From assembly GCF_000340565.2 (NCBI RefSeq), contig NZ_CP007203.1, positions 4,742,613 to 4,806,612 of the forward strand: 64,000 nucleotides of DNA, written 5' to 3'. Made by a program: the position numbers and the translations under genes. The notes under the pieces are model-generated. The model worked only from the letters and a program-made list of their open reading frames with translations, made no database searches and was not told where the DNA came from. Origin of the DNA: Nodularia spumigena CCY9414. GTDB taxonomy: Bacteria; Cyanobacteriota; Cyanobacteriia; Cyanobacteriales; Nostocaceae. This document shows, piece after piece, positions 53,815 through 62,559 of the stretch; positions within the stretch are counted from its first letter, which is position 1, and every line of letters starts with the position of its first letter.

Positions 53815-54564
53815 CTACCCAGATAGAGATTCTTCATGGGATTTGTCGTTAAATAAACCCAGCAGAGGTCCAAGAACTGCCCCAAATACAAAACCTGCTG
53901 CATGGGCCCAATAGGCAATACCGCCGCTTTCCATACCAATATTTGTGGGTGCTTCTAGACTGGCTATTCCGTAAAAAGCTTGTTGGATAAACCAAAATCC
54001 CAAAAAGAAGTATGCGGGAACGCGGAAAGAGGGGAAGAAAAATCCTAAAGGTACGACACCGAGAATTTCCACTTGGGGAAACCGCAGAATATATGCTCCC
54101 ATCACGCCAGCGATCGCACCACTTGCTCCTAAAGAAGGAATGGTAGAATCTTGAGCGAAGAACCATTGTGCCAAAGATGCCAAAACACCGCAAGATAAAT
54201 AAAACAGTAAATATTTAGCACGTCCTAACTTTTCTTCAATATTATTCCCAAACACCCAGAGAAACAGCATATTGCCCCCTAGATGTAAGAAACCCCCATG
54301 CAAAAATTGTGCAGTAATCAAAGTTGCCCATTTTGGTACAGCCTGATTGACAGAGATTCCAGAAAAACTTAAGGTGAGTTCTTGGGGAATTACAGCCGCC
54401 AGATGAAAGAACTCATTTAATGCTTGGGGAGGAAGACTGGCTTCATAAAGAAAAGCCAAAACATTGGCTGTAATCAGTCCATAAGTTACATAAGGCGTGA
54501 TTTGTGTAGGACAGGACTTACGCAAAATCATGAAAAAACGAACCACAAAGAACGCGAAGGACAC
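53815..54564 (-). CDS. Rhomboid-family protease (copy 2), start region split by a MITE
   Basis: The current frame gives up to 249 residues. SLGASGAIAGVMGAY has the catalytic Ser and AYWAHAAGFVFG the His. The first 18 or so residues (MSFAFFVVRFFMILRKSCP) are translated from the MITE at 54511-54604. Removing it and one 4 bp duplicate restores GTG 54632-54630 and MVPIKDNNPTQITPYVTYG, which matches the head of copy 1. A possible native ribosome site AGGAAA lies before that GTG. The original frame hits TAA inside the MITE, so expression now needs a start within the element (GTG 54564 or ATG near 54531). Confidence 0.8.
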   Translation of the reverse strand: MSFAFFVVRFFMILRKSCPTQITPYVTYGLITANVLAFLYEASLPPQALNEFFHLAAVIPQELTLSFSGISVNQAVPKWATLITAQFLHGGFLHLGGNMLFLWVFGNNIEEKLGRAKYLLFYLSCGVLASLAQWFFAQDSTIPSLGASGAIAGVMGAYILRFPQVEILGVVPLGFFFPSFRVPAYFFLGFWFIQQAFYGIASLEAPTNIGMESGGIAYWAHAAGFVFGAVLGPLLGLFNDKSHEESLSG

Positions 54565-54604
54565 GAAGGAAAGAGGGTTGCAGAGAGTTATTGCGTAAGT
54601 CCTA
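54511..54604. mobile_element. 94 bp MITE in the rhomboid gene, with 4 bp target duplication
   Basis: AGGACTTACGCAA at the left (54513-54525) is inverted at the right (TTGCGTAAGTCCT). TAGG flanks both sides (54507-54510 and 54605-54608). The interior (ACGCGAAGGACACGAAGG) is of the kind common in cyanobacterial miniature elements. Excision restores a rhomboid frame exactly. Confidence 0.85.
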
Positions 54605-54724
54605 TAGGATTATTATCTTTAATTGGAACCACTGGTATTTTCCTGATCTTCGAGTCACTAGCCTCACATTACTGAATATTGTCAGTATTTTCTTCTACCT
54701 GTGGTTTAAATTTGTCATGGTTGC

Positions 54725-54761
54725 CAAAAAACAAGCCCTTCTGACAGTTAGCGTAGAAGGG
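54725..54761 (-). terminator. Rho-independent terminator after the 76-residue protein gene
   Basis: On the minus strand CCCTTCT, a 12-base loop and AGAAGGG are followed by CTTGTTTTTT. It lies about 50 bases beyond the stop at 54811. Confidence 0.7.
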
Positions 54762-54810
54762 TAAAGCGATGCTATTCAAAATCATATCAAGCCCTTAACA
54801 AAATTAAATC

Positions 54811-55041
54811 TTAATGTTTGTGCTGATTCTGAGCAAGGCTCAAATATTGATCAGCGTAGCGAAAAGCTGAGAAACAGTCATAAGCAGCTATAGATACAGC
54901 TTGCAAGAAAACCTTGATGGGAATCTCCAATTCTGCAAGTTTTTGGGTTAAAAACAACAATTCTTTATCTGTTGCCGGAAAAGCAGTTTCTTCTTCCCAT
55001 TCTGGTTCATTCAAGGCATTTTCAATGAATACTTTAGACAT
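54811..55041 (-). CDS. Small acidic hypothetical protein
   Basis: 76 residues from ATG 55041, chosen because GGAGGTACAAA precedes it; a longer frame to 55071 is less likely. MSKVFIENALNEPEWEEETA is acidic; two helices follow (ELLFLTQKLAELEIPIKVF, VSIAAYDCFSAFRYADQYL). I do not recognise it. It follows the 59-residue gene by 45 bases, an apparent two-gene unit ending at a terminator. Confidence 0.65.
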   Translation of the reverse strand: MSKVFIENALNEPEWEEETAFPATDKELLFLTQKLAELEIPIKVFLQAVSIAAYDCFSAFRYADQYLSLAQNQHKH

Positions 55042-55086
55042 TTTGTACCTCCCCAAAAGCAAAATATGCAAAGCCGCCGATAAAAT

Positions 55087-55266
55087 TTAGCGCTGTTCAC
55101 GAGTCTGTAAGTTAATAGGAATTTCAGCATTAGAACATCCGATTTCTTGCAAAATTTCCCCACAATAAGCACTGATTTCAGTGAGTGAGGCTCGCTCCCA
55201 CTCAAGAGAAATTTCTTTGGCTCGGTTCCAATTAACTCGAATCACAGTATTTGCAGGGTCGTTCAT
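55087..55266 (-). CDS. Very small hypothetical protein (59 residues)
   Basis: The frame from ATG 55264-55266 to TAA 55087-55089 encodes MNDPANTVIRVNWNRAKEIS, then LEWERASLTEISAYCGEILQ and a hydrophilic tail ending in TREQR. The composition is that of a real soluble helical protein. It lies just upstream of the 76-residue gene on the same strand. Family unknown. There is an overlapping frame (55011-55205) that looks like a shadow. Confidence 0.55.
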   Translation of the reverse strand: MNDPANTVIRVNWNRAKEISLEWERASLTEISAYCGEILQEIGCSNAEIPINLQTREQR

Positions 55267-55433
55267 AAAATGAACCCTAATAAACTCGATAAATGCAGTT
55301 TTACTCAGAAGGACAAATTAGCGTAACCGTATTTATGCGGGATTTATGAAGACCACATATCAAAATATCAGCGCATTTGCGGAAATACTTACAAACAGAT
55401 AAATCGTTGATTTCTATGTTCCCAATTATTCCC

Positions 55434-55475
55434 CAGAAAAACGCTCCAGAAGCCCTATAACCATTCTGGAGCATT
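55434..55475 (-). terminator. Intrinsic terminator of the DUF4383 gene
   Basis: On the minus strand GCTCCAGAA, a 12-base loop and TTCTGGAGC are followed by GTTTTT. It lies about 50 bases beyond the stop at 55526. Confidence 0.75.
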
Positions 55476-55525
55476 CAACCGGATAAATGATCAATTCATT
55501 TTCCCGTATTTTTACTTATTTTCCT

Positions 55526-56011
55526 TTAGACATTTTGGGATACATTCACACCCATAATTTTTGCTGGCATGACAATACCGTAATATCCAGCAGCAATGGC
55601 GGCTAGAGCATTCAGCCAAACATTATTTCCAAAAATAGGCATTAAGCCAAAAAATGACTTAGCAAAGGGTAAAAATCCCATAATTGCTAGTACGGCATAA
55701 ACAACTGCAAAAACACGATTGAAGATGCGAGCGCTGTTAGCATTGTTGTAGGAAGCAATTCCCCAAAATCCCACAGCACAACGTACCAGGTTATGCAAGA
55801 AATTAGTGGGAATTACTCCAAATATCAAACCAAATCCCGCAGCATAAGCGTTAGGAGCTACATCAGCCGGGATATAAGGTGCGCTTGTTCCTGGTAATGA
55901 AACTAAAGCTGGGATAAATCCAGCTAAACCTAATAGCAAATAAATAACACCGATGCTCAAAGCGCAGTAACGCTCGGTCATTCTTGCTCTGTTGACGTTT
56001 TCTATATTCAT
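55526..56011 (-). CDS. DUF4383-family four-helix membrane protein
   Basis: 161 residues with four hydrophobic segments (IGVIYLLLGLAGFIPAL, GFGLIFGVIPTNFLHNLVRC, VFAVVYAVLAIMGFLPF, ALAAIAAGYYGIVM). NFLHNLVRCAVGFWGI is the typical conserved stretch of DUF4383. Function is unknown. The ATG at 56011 has an AGAGG leader. It has its own terminator and a long upstream region, so it is probably regulated alone. Confidence 0.8.
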   Translation of the reverse strand: MNIENVNRARMTERYCALSIGVIYLLLGLAGFIPALVSLPGTSAPYIPADVAPNAYAAGFGLIFGVIPTNFLHNLVRCAVGFWGIASYNNANSARIFNRVFAVVYAVLAIMGFLPFAKSFFGLMPIFGNNVWLNALAAIAAGYYGIVMPAKIMGVNVSQNV

Positions 56012-56580
56012 TTTTACCTCTGGTATGTGAAATCTTCATGAAATACTAAGTAGGTCGGCGGAAATAAAGTTAACTAGCTAGGGTCGTCATTGGTCATTTG
56101 TCATTGGTCATTAGTAAGGGTTTGGTCCCTGTTTACGAGTCTTAACATAGTTTGGTTTATTCATGCTTACCTACTTAGCTGCTAGCTGAAATGTCGCTGC
56201 AACTCATTGATTAAACAAATAACAACGGGTTATCTCTAGTCAGTTTGTTAGCGAGACATAATACTTTCTATTCAACTCAATTTTCTGGGGTGTAACTCTA
56301 TCGCAAGGTAGGATTAAGAGGTGAAAATGCCTGAGTTTAAAGTTACTTTTTTTAAAGTTATGAAATATAATTAGGTAAATGTGATATCTAGATATTAGAT
56401 TTTTTACGTCTATATATCTTGAGCATTTTATAGCTATTGCCTAATCAATAGGTACTACAAGAATTATTCGACCACAGATATAGACGCGTTAGCGGCTTGC
56501 CGTAGGCTACACAGATAATATGGTTGATAGTAGACTAGGAAATGCTATTTAATTAAATTAACCTACTGAGCAGCTATACA
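56012..56580. other. Spacer with STRR blocks
   Basis: The 569 bases hold GTCATTG/GTCATTA heptamers near 56090-56120 and a GCGTTAGCGGCTTGCCGTAG-type repeat near 56486-56508. No gene is seen. It must carry promoters for both flanking genes. Confidence 0.45.
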
Positions 56581-56940
56581 ATGCAGATTATTCAGTCTCT
56601 CCATACGGCGATACTCGTGACTGACTTAGAAAAATCCGCAAATTTTTATGGGAAAGTATTGGGATTGTCTAAAATAGACCGTTCTTTGAAGTATGCTGGT
56701 GCATGGTATCAAGTGGGTAATTATCAAATTCACTTGATAGTTGCATCTACTGTCCCTACAGATAACCCTGATGCAAAATGGGGACGTAATCCTCATATCG
56801 CTTTTTCGGTTGCTGATTTGGATGTTGCTAAACAAGAGTTACTCGATCACAATTATCCCATTCAAATGAGTGCTTCTGGTCGCGCCGCTCTCTTCACTCA
56901 AGACCCGGATGGGAATATTATTGAACTAAGTCAGCAGTGA
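56581..56940 (+). CDS. VOC/glyoxalase-fold protein
   Basis: 119 residues, a single VOC module pair. HTAILVTDLEKSANFYGKVLGL opens it, with the first metal His at residue 8; YQIHLIVAS gives another His and DPDGNIIELSQ the C-terminal Glu. Such folds hold lactoylglutathione lyases, dioxygenases and resistance proteins; the metal set looks complete but substrate is not evident. 15 bases separate it from the recombinase gene. Confidence 0.85.
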   Translation: MQIIQSLHTAILVTDLEKSANFYGKVLGLSKIDRSLKYAGAWYQVGNYQIHLIVASTVPTDNPDAKWGRNPHIAFSVADLDVAKQELLDHNYPIQMSASGRAALFTQDPDGNIIELSQQ

Positions 56941-56955
56941 TGTGGAATTTGGGTA

Positions 56956-58248
56956 ATGAAAATTATTGCATATTCTTACAGTAATCCCTTATTAGAAGCT
57001 TCTGTTGATGTTAATGATTGGGGATGGGAGGTGGATCGAGTTTATCAAGATTTGGGTAAAAGAACGCAGTTACAAAAATTAATCACAGACTGTAAATCTG
57101 AACCAGCAAATTATCTGCTTATTCATCGTTTAGAAGAATTGGGCGAGAGTTTGGAGCAAGTGAGCGATCGCTTGCATGAACTTGAAGCATTAGGCATAAT
57201 CATCATAGCCACCGAACAACCCTACACTTCGGAAAATTCCCATATAGCCTCTGACTTGTGGAAATTACTCCAGGAAATCCAACGTCAGTACCATAGCCGC
57301 AGCATCCGCCAAGCACACGCCTACAACCGTCTACAAGCCTCACCTCCTCCCGGTAAAGCTCCCTATGGCTATCGTCGTAGTAAAGACAAATATACTATTG
57401 ATCGCAGTACCTCACCAGTAGTTAAAGATTTTTTTGAACACTTCTTACTTTATGGTTCCCTGCGAGGCGCAGTGCGTTACTTGGCGAAAAAATATGCTAA
57501 AAAAATCTCTGTCACTACCGGAAGACGCTGGCTAACTAATCCCGTTTATCGAGGTGATACCGCTTATCACCATGATCAAATTATCTCTGATACCCATCTT
57601 CCCATAATTTCCAGAGAAGAAGCGGCTCAAATTGACCGAATTTTACGCCGTAACAGTCGTTTACCCTCTCGAACTGCTAGCGCACCCCGTTCTTTAGCTG
57701 GGTTGGTGATTTGTAGTCAGTGTCAGTCACATACAACTGTCACCCGCGTCACCCAGCGCCACCAAGATAAAGAGTATCTTTATTTACGCCCTATTAGCTG
57801 TCCTCAAAATCCTAAATGTCGGGCTATTCCCTACCAGGATGTATTAGAACATACCATTAAAATGATTTGTCGTGATTTACCCCTGGCTGTAGCCGGAATG
57901 GATTTTCCCCAGTTGGATAGCATTAAGAACAGTTTAGGGCAAGCGATCGCACGTCAGCAAGAAATACTCCAGCAATTACCCGCTTTAGTCAAAACCGGAA
58001 TTTTGGACGATGAAACCGCGAAATTAAGAGCCTACAAACTCCGCACAGAAATTTCTCAACTCCAAGCCAAACTAGCCACACTTCCCCCAGTCAACTTGCG
58101 TTCTGTCGCTCAAGCTGTTTCAATTCCCCAATTTTGGTTCGACTTATCAGAAGCAGAAAGAAGGTTTTATTTCCGAGAATTTATCAAACAAATTGAAATT
58201 CTTCGCCAAGGAAAACACTGGGAATTACGCATAATTTTTATTTTTTAG
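56956..58248 (+). CDS. XisF-like large serine recombinase family protein
   Basis: 430 residues. The N-terminal resolvase-like domain (IIAYSYSNPLLEA...LLIHRLEELGESLEQVSDRLHELEALGI) is followed by the recombinase domain (PPPGKAPYGYRRSKDKYTID, YLAKKYAKKISVTTGRRWLTNPVYRGD), a zinc ribbon (CSQCQSH...CPQNPKC) and a coiled coil. In active serine recombinases the catalytic loop reads YxRxS and the helix DRLxR; here they are YSYS and EELGE, so catalytic Arg residues seem altered. This resembles what I recall of XisF of the fdxN element. Its 3' end overlaps the next gene's by 11 bases, tail to tail. Confidence 0.8.
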   Translation: MKIIAYSYSNPLLEASVDVNDWGWEVDRVYQDLGKRTQLQKLITDCKSEPANYLLIHRLEELGESLEQVSDRLHELEALGIIIIATEQPYTSENSHIASDLWKLLQEIQRQYHSRSIRQAHAYNRLQASPPPGKAPYGYRRSKDKYTIDRSTSPVVKDFFEHFLLYGSLRGAVRYLAKKYAKKISVTTGRRWLTNPVYRGDTAYHHDQIISDTHLPIISREEAAQIDRILRRNSRLPSRTASAPRSLAGLVICSQCQSHTTVTRVTQRHQDKEYLYLRPISCPQNPKCRAIPYQDVLEHTIKMICRDLPLAVAGMDFPQLDSIKNSLGQAIARQQEILQQLPALVKTGILDDETAKLRAYKLRTEISQLQAKLATLPPVNLRSVAQAVSIPQFWFDLSEAERRFYFREFIKQIEILRQGKHWELRIIFIF

Positions 58249-59821
58249 CAGAAGATGTCGGTGCTTTACCTGTATTCCGCACATTTACAACTTTACCCAA
58301 CAAATCAAACCAAAACGGCGCACCCATAGAAATCGCCACACCACTGACAAACCAGCCGCAAATCATCATGAAAAATTTCCCCATAGAAAAATGATACTTT
58401 TGACTGGGATGCCAATCAATTTGCTGTTCTAAATTAATAGCACTCCAACCAATTGGTAAAGCGACATCTGCTAAAACTTCTTCAGTTTGTTTTTTTAAAT
58501 TAGCTAAATTTTCCGATGAATCCATACTATTTTTCTGCACAATTTGCCCAGCATTATTAACAATAGCAATGCGTACAGAAGAATCTTTTGATAATCTGCT
58601 CACAATATGAAATGCATCAACATTGGCAAGCACTGCCAGGCTAAAGCCAATTAACAGCGACACTCCTTTGGCATTTCGTCTGTAGACACCGCAAGCTCGC
58701 TCCATTGATTTATCAAAAGTCTGCTCTATCTCTTGTTGTAATATATAAATTCCTTCTTCTGTATTTTTAGCTTTTGTTTCAGCACGCTTTGCTAAATTAG
58801 CCATATTATTTATGACCGATGGCGGCAGTGTTTTTGTGAATACTTGCAGTTGTTCACTGAAATATTGAAATGTTTTATATGCTTCACTATTTGGGTCTTT
58901 AAATTCATTGAATAATTCTTGGTGAATATCACTACCTATATTGATTAACTGGAGGACTTCATTAATATTAGGTCGCAAACATTTGAGCGCAATAGTTTGT
59001 TCAATGTTGTTAAAAATATCTTCTCGGAGAAATCTCAGCTTTTGTAAGGTTTTGCCAGCAAAAAAGTCTTCTGGCATATCTTCTTGAAAAATCTCTATGT
59101 ATCTATCTAAACTTTGCGCCATGCGATTCATGCTATTAACCAAGTCAGCTTTATCTTTTTGGAAATCAGCAATAATTTTGGCAAAGCTTTTCTCAACTAT
59201 TTCTGTAAATTCATCGTAGATACTCACTGAAAATTGAGTTATGTGGTCATCTATATTATTTACCTGGTGATGAAACTTTAACAAGATATTTCGCATCTCA
59301 TGTAACTGCTCATCTTGAAAATTCATCAGCCTTGATTCAGTTAATTTATCAACTAGTGCTGGTATCCCTAATGTTTCCATGAGAGTTGTAGCAAAAATAT
59401 CCGCAGGAATATAAGATGGCGCACTATGTTTTATACTATTTGACTTGCTATTGTCATCTTTTTGTGTATATCCAAAAATACTTTTAGTTCTTTTTTCTCC
59501 AGATAGGGAAAATTTCACAGGAAGAGATGATAAGAACCAAACAAACTGGCGAGGTAAATTCGTTAAAAAACCTTTTGATTCCTGGTTGACACTTTTAATC
59601 AAGGGATGGTTGTACAATTTATTTACCAGGTCTAACACACTATCATTATCTGAATTGGCTGCATCACCAGCCACAAGAATTTCTATGGATTTTTTTAGGT
59701 GAACTGCACGCCATTGTAAAATCGTCGTAATCATTTCCTGAATTTCGGAAGCTAACAAGCTAAAAATTAAGTAAATAAAAATTAAACCAATAGTTATATC
59801 TAAAATAAAAGGTAAACTCAT
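58238..59821 (-). CDS. Large membrane protein of unknown function
   Basis: 527 residues from ATG 59821 (a TTG opens the frame at 59836). One N-terminal membrane segment (FILDITIGLIFIYLIFSLLA), a long, mostly helical charged middle (residues about 100-375), then two or three C-terminal segments (GVSLLIGFSLAVLANVDAF, FMMICGWFVSGVAISMGAPFW). The RRNAKGVSLLIGF stretch just before a segment and PFWFDLLGKVVNVR at the end are recurrent in a family of bacterial membrane proteins known to me only as hypothetical. No catalytic motif seen. Confidence 0.75.
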   Translation of the reverse strand: MSLPFILDITIGLIFIYLIFSLLASEIQEMITTILQWRAVHLKKSIEILVAGDAANSDNDSVLDLVNKLYNHPLIKSVNQESKGFLTNLPRQFVWFLSSLPVKFSLSGEKRTKSIFGYTQKDDNSKSNSIKHSAPSYIPADIFATTLMETLGIPALVDKLTESRLMNFQDEQLHEMRNILLKFHHQVNNIDDHITQFSVSIYDEFTEIVEKSFAKIIADFQKDKADLVNSMNRMAQSLDRYIEIFQEDMPEDFFAGKTLQKLRFLREDIFNNIEQTIALKCLRPNINEVLQLINIGSDIHQELFNEFKDPNSEAYKTFQYFSEQLQVFTKTLPPSVINNMANLAKRAETKAKNTEEGIYILQQEIEQTFDKSMERACGVYRRNAKGVSLLIGFSLAVLANVDAFHIVSRLSKDSSVRIAIVNNAGQIVQKNSMDSSENLANLKKQTEEVLADVALPIGWSAINLEQQIDWHPSQKYHFSMGKFFMMICGWFVSGVAISMGAPFWFDLLGKVVNVRNTGKAPTSSAKK

Positions 59822-60077
59822 TGACACGTTCCCCAACAGGTAGCTAGCATATGATGATTGCTACTATTTGTATCATTTTTATCAACTAATAATTGTTAAA
59901 TAAATTGAACAAAACTCGCCTAAATTTATCTAAAAATTATCGTTGTCGAGAGAAAATTGAGTTAACCTTAGAACTTAGGAATTCTTAAGAATAGATATTG
60001 TTACTGGGTGACAAAATTAGAGATTCGCTCAGGTCTCTATGCAATCAAACCAGCAAGTAAAATGATGATCATAGAAT

Positions 60078-61685
60078 ATGCAAGAAGGAAGATTTATTTG
60101 GGGCCATCTAGAAAGACAGCATCGCGCGGTGAATAAATGGATTGATTGGGTATGGCTAATGGTATTACTGTGCGCCGCAGTCTTACTGTTTACTATCAAT
60201 CTGGGAGGCTTACCCTTGCGAGATGCGGATGAAGCGACGGTGGCACAGGTTGCTAGGGAAATTTGGACTGCTCCAGCAGGTTCTCTGCGATGGCTTTACC
60301 CAACTTTAGGCGGTGAACCTTATCATAACAAACCACCTTTGATACATTGGCTGATTGCTGGGGCTTATTCTTTAGGAGGCGTGAATGAATGGACAGCCCG
60401 CTTACCTAGTGCAATTTTAACAGCTTTTTCCGTACCATTGCTATATGGTATTGGTCGAGAGATATTTCGTCAACGTTGGGCAGCGATTTATAGCGCCTTG
60501 ATTTATCTGACAATGCTGCCGGTGGTGCGTCATGGTAGATTGGCGATATTAGATGGCGCAGTGGTGAGCTTTTTCATGGTGATGATCTTGTGCTTGTTGC
60601 GATCGCGCCGGGATTTACGTTACTGTCTTGGTGTGGGCATCGGACTAGGGTTAATTTGTTTAACTCAGGGGTTATTAGGTATATTATTTAGTGCGATCGC
60701 CATTGTCTTTCTACTTTGGGATACACCCAGATTGCTCACCAGTCACTATTTCTGGATAGGTATCTTCATCGGTATTTTACCTGTAGCTGGTTGGTATAGC
60801 GCCCAACTCCTGCACTACGGTGACAGTTTTGCTCAACTTGGCCTTATCAATCAATCCCTCAGCCCCATCGAGACAATTGCCAAAAACACTGCACCACCTT
60901 GGTACTATGTGATCGAAATTCTCAAATGGACATGGCCTTGGTTAATTTTTTTACCCCAAACCCTGCGCTTAATCTGGGAAAATCTTAACCTTAGCTGGGC
61001 GAAACTCTTACTGGTATGGAGTCTCGTCTATTTACTGATTATTTCCTTCATGAGTATAAAACTACCTTGGTACTTATTCCCCATTTACCCTAGTTTAGCC
61101 TTAGCTTTTGGCGCTCAGTTAGCAGAAATAGAAAATCAACCCATCGGATCATCCTATCCACGGGTTTGGGTAGCTGGTTTATCAATACTAGCTGTAGTAG
61201 CTTCTGCTGGTAGCATTTACTTCAGTAGCGGCACAGTACATAAAACCGACTTACAGCTAATTTTTGCCGCCGTAGCTTTGACTATGACTTTAGCCGCTAT
61301 TTTAGCAGAACGAGGCAATGGGCAATTCTTGAAAATTTTGTTGTGGGGAAGTTATATTTCACTACTGCTATTAATGAAATCAAACTATTGGGTTTGGGAA
61401 TTAGCGGACGCTTATCCAGTCAAACCAGTAGCGGCGATGATCAAGCAGCTAGATCCGACAGTGAACAAGATTTATACATCTTATTCTTACCATAGACCCT
61501 CATTAGATTTTTATAGCGATCGCACCATTATTCCCGCTTCTGTCACCGAACTGCAATATTATTGGCACTATACTGGACAACCCTACTTTTTAATCCCTAC
61601 AGATGTGAGCCAAGAACTCCAACTCGGATCAATGAAAGTGATTGATCGAGCTGAAGACTGGATATTAATCACCAAAGAAAATTAA
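60078..61685 (+). CDS. ArnT/PMT-like glycosyltransferase (GT39)
   Basis: 535 residues, eleven or twelve membrane segments. LRDADEATVAQVAREI after the first segment has the DE motif of the GT-C fold, and the GGEPYHNKPPLIHWLIAGAY loop is typical of ArnT-type enzymes. They move sugar from a polyprenyl carrier to an acceptor outside the membrane. Acceptor unknown. ATG 60078; its downstream neighbour is convergent 18 bases away. Confidence 0.88.
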   Translation: MQEGRFIWGHLERQHRAVNKWIDWVWLMVLLCAAVLLFTINLGGLPLRDADEATVAQVAREIWTAPAGSLRWLYPTLGGEPYHNKPPLIHWLIAGAYSLGGVNEWTARLPSAILTAFSVPLLYGIGREIFRQRWAAIYSALIYLTMLPVVRHGRLAILDGAVVSFFMVMILCLLRSRRDLRYCLGVGIGLGLICLTQGLLGILFSAIAIVFLLWDTPRLLTSHYFWIGIFIGILPVAGWYSAQLLHYGDSFAQLGLINQSLSPIETIAKNTAPPWYYVIEILKWTWPWLIFLPQTLRLIWENLNLSWAKLLLVWSLVYLLIISFMSIKLPWYLFPIYPSLALAFGAQLAEIENQPIGSSYPRVWVAGLSILAVVASAGSIYFSSGTVHKTDLQLIFAAVALTMTLAAILAERGNGQFLKILLWGSYISLLLLMKSNYWVWELADAYPVKPVAAMIKQLDPTVNKIYTSYSYHRPSLDFYSDRTIIPASVTELQYYWHYTGQPYFLIPTDVSQELQLGSMKVIDRAEDWILITKEN

Positions 61686-61703
61686 TTTTTGCCCTTATCC
61701 CCA

Positions 61704-62075
61704 TTATTCCTTTTCTTGAATATTTTCCGTAGTCGGAAATTGCTGATCGTATCTGGTATTTTGCTGCGTCACAGTCATAATACTCAAGAAAATAGCCAGA
61801 CCCACAGCCAAACTTAATATCGGACGCTTGATTAGAATAAAATCTCGTATAATTCTAGCTAAAGGACTACTTTGACGACGTAGAGCCGAACACAGCATTA
61901 TTTGTTTAAGCATAAAGGGGTCGCGGACATAATGGCCACTGCGACAGACTACTAGTCTTTGCTGACAATACGGACAGCTAAACAAGCCAATATGTGACTC
62001 GGCTAGTCTTTGCTTGGCATTTCTTTGACAAATTGGGCAAGCAAGATAATCATTATCAAAGGTGTGTATATTCAT
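61704..62075 (-). CDS. Zinc-ribbon membrane protein, unknown function
   Basis: 123 residues. Two CxxC pairs (CPICQRNAKQ and CPYCQQRL) near the N-terminus make a zinc ribbon, followed by CRSGHYVRDP. One C-terminal membrane segment (ILSLAVGLAIFLSIMTV) anchors it. Family unknown to me. Confidence 0.7.
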   Translation of the reverse strand: MNIHTFDNDYLACPICQRNAKQRLAESHIGLFSCPYCQQRLVVCRSGHYVRDPFMLKQIMLCSALRRQSSPLARIIRDFILIKRPILSLAVGLAIFLSIMTVTQQNTRYDQQFPTTENIQEKE

Positions 62076-62559
62076 CTACCTCGTCCGCTTAGTCCATTTA
62101 CTCGCTCTATCAGAATAGCTATATTGCTTTTTGGAGAAATACTTAGTAGACGACCTCACAGTGTGATCTGACATCAGCCATGAATCACGGCTGTAATTGT
62201 ATTTCTACGAAGCATGGCTCAATGGTCGCTACATGAGTATAGCTAGATTTGGGTGAAGATGGCTGATGTTTACTGCTGGCCTCTGGTGTATCCATTCAGT
62301 TCACATATTTTATATTTTCTCTACAGAGAATAAGTCAGCCCTCACCTGCACCCAAATAGCGATCGTTAACCATTGATAATTAATTCTCTCTTATTTAACC
62401 ATTGTCATGATCAAAATTTTAACAAGCCAAATGTTTTTTTACTAAAGCTTTCCCAAACTAACAAATTACACTTAACTTGTCTGCTGGATAAAGAATCGCT
62501 GACAATGAGAAGTAGCAGCTAAAAATTTAACCTTTTTCTTACATTTACCCTACCCCTGA
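62076..62559. other. Spacer before the chloride channel gene
   Basis: A 484-base stretch between divergent genes. No gene seen, no strong palindrome. One GCGATCG near 62358. Confidence 0.3.
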
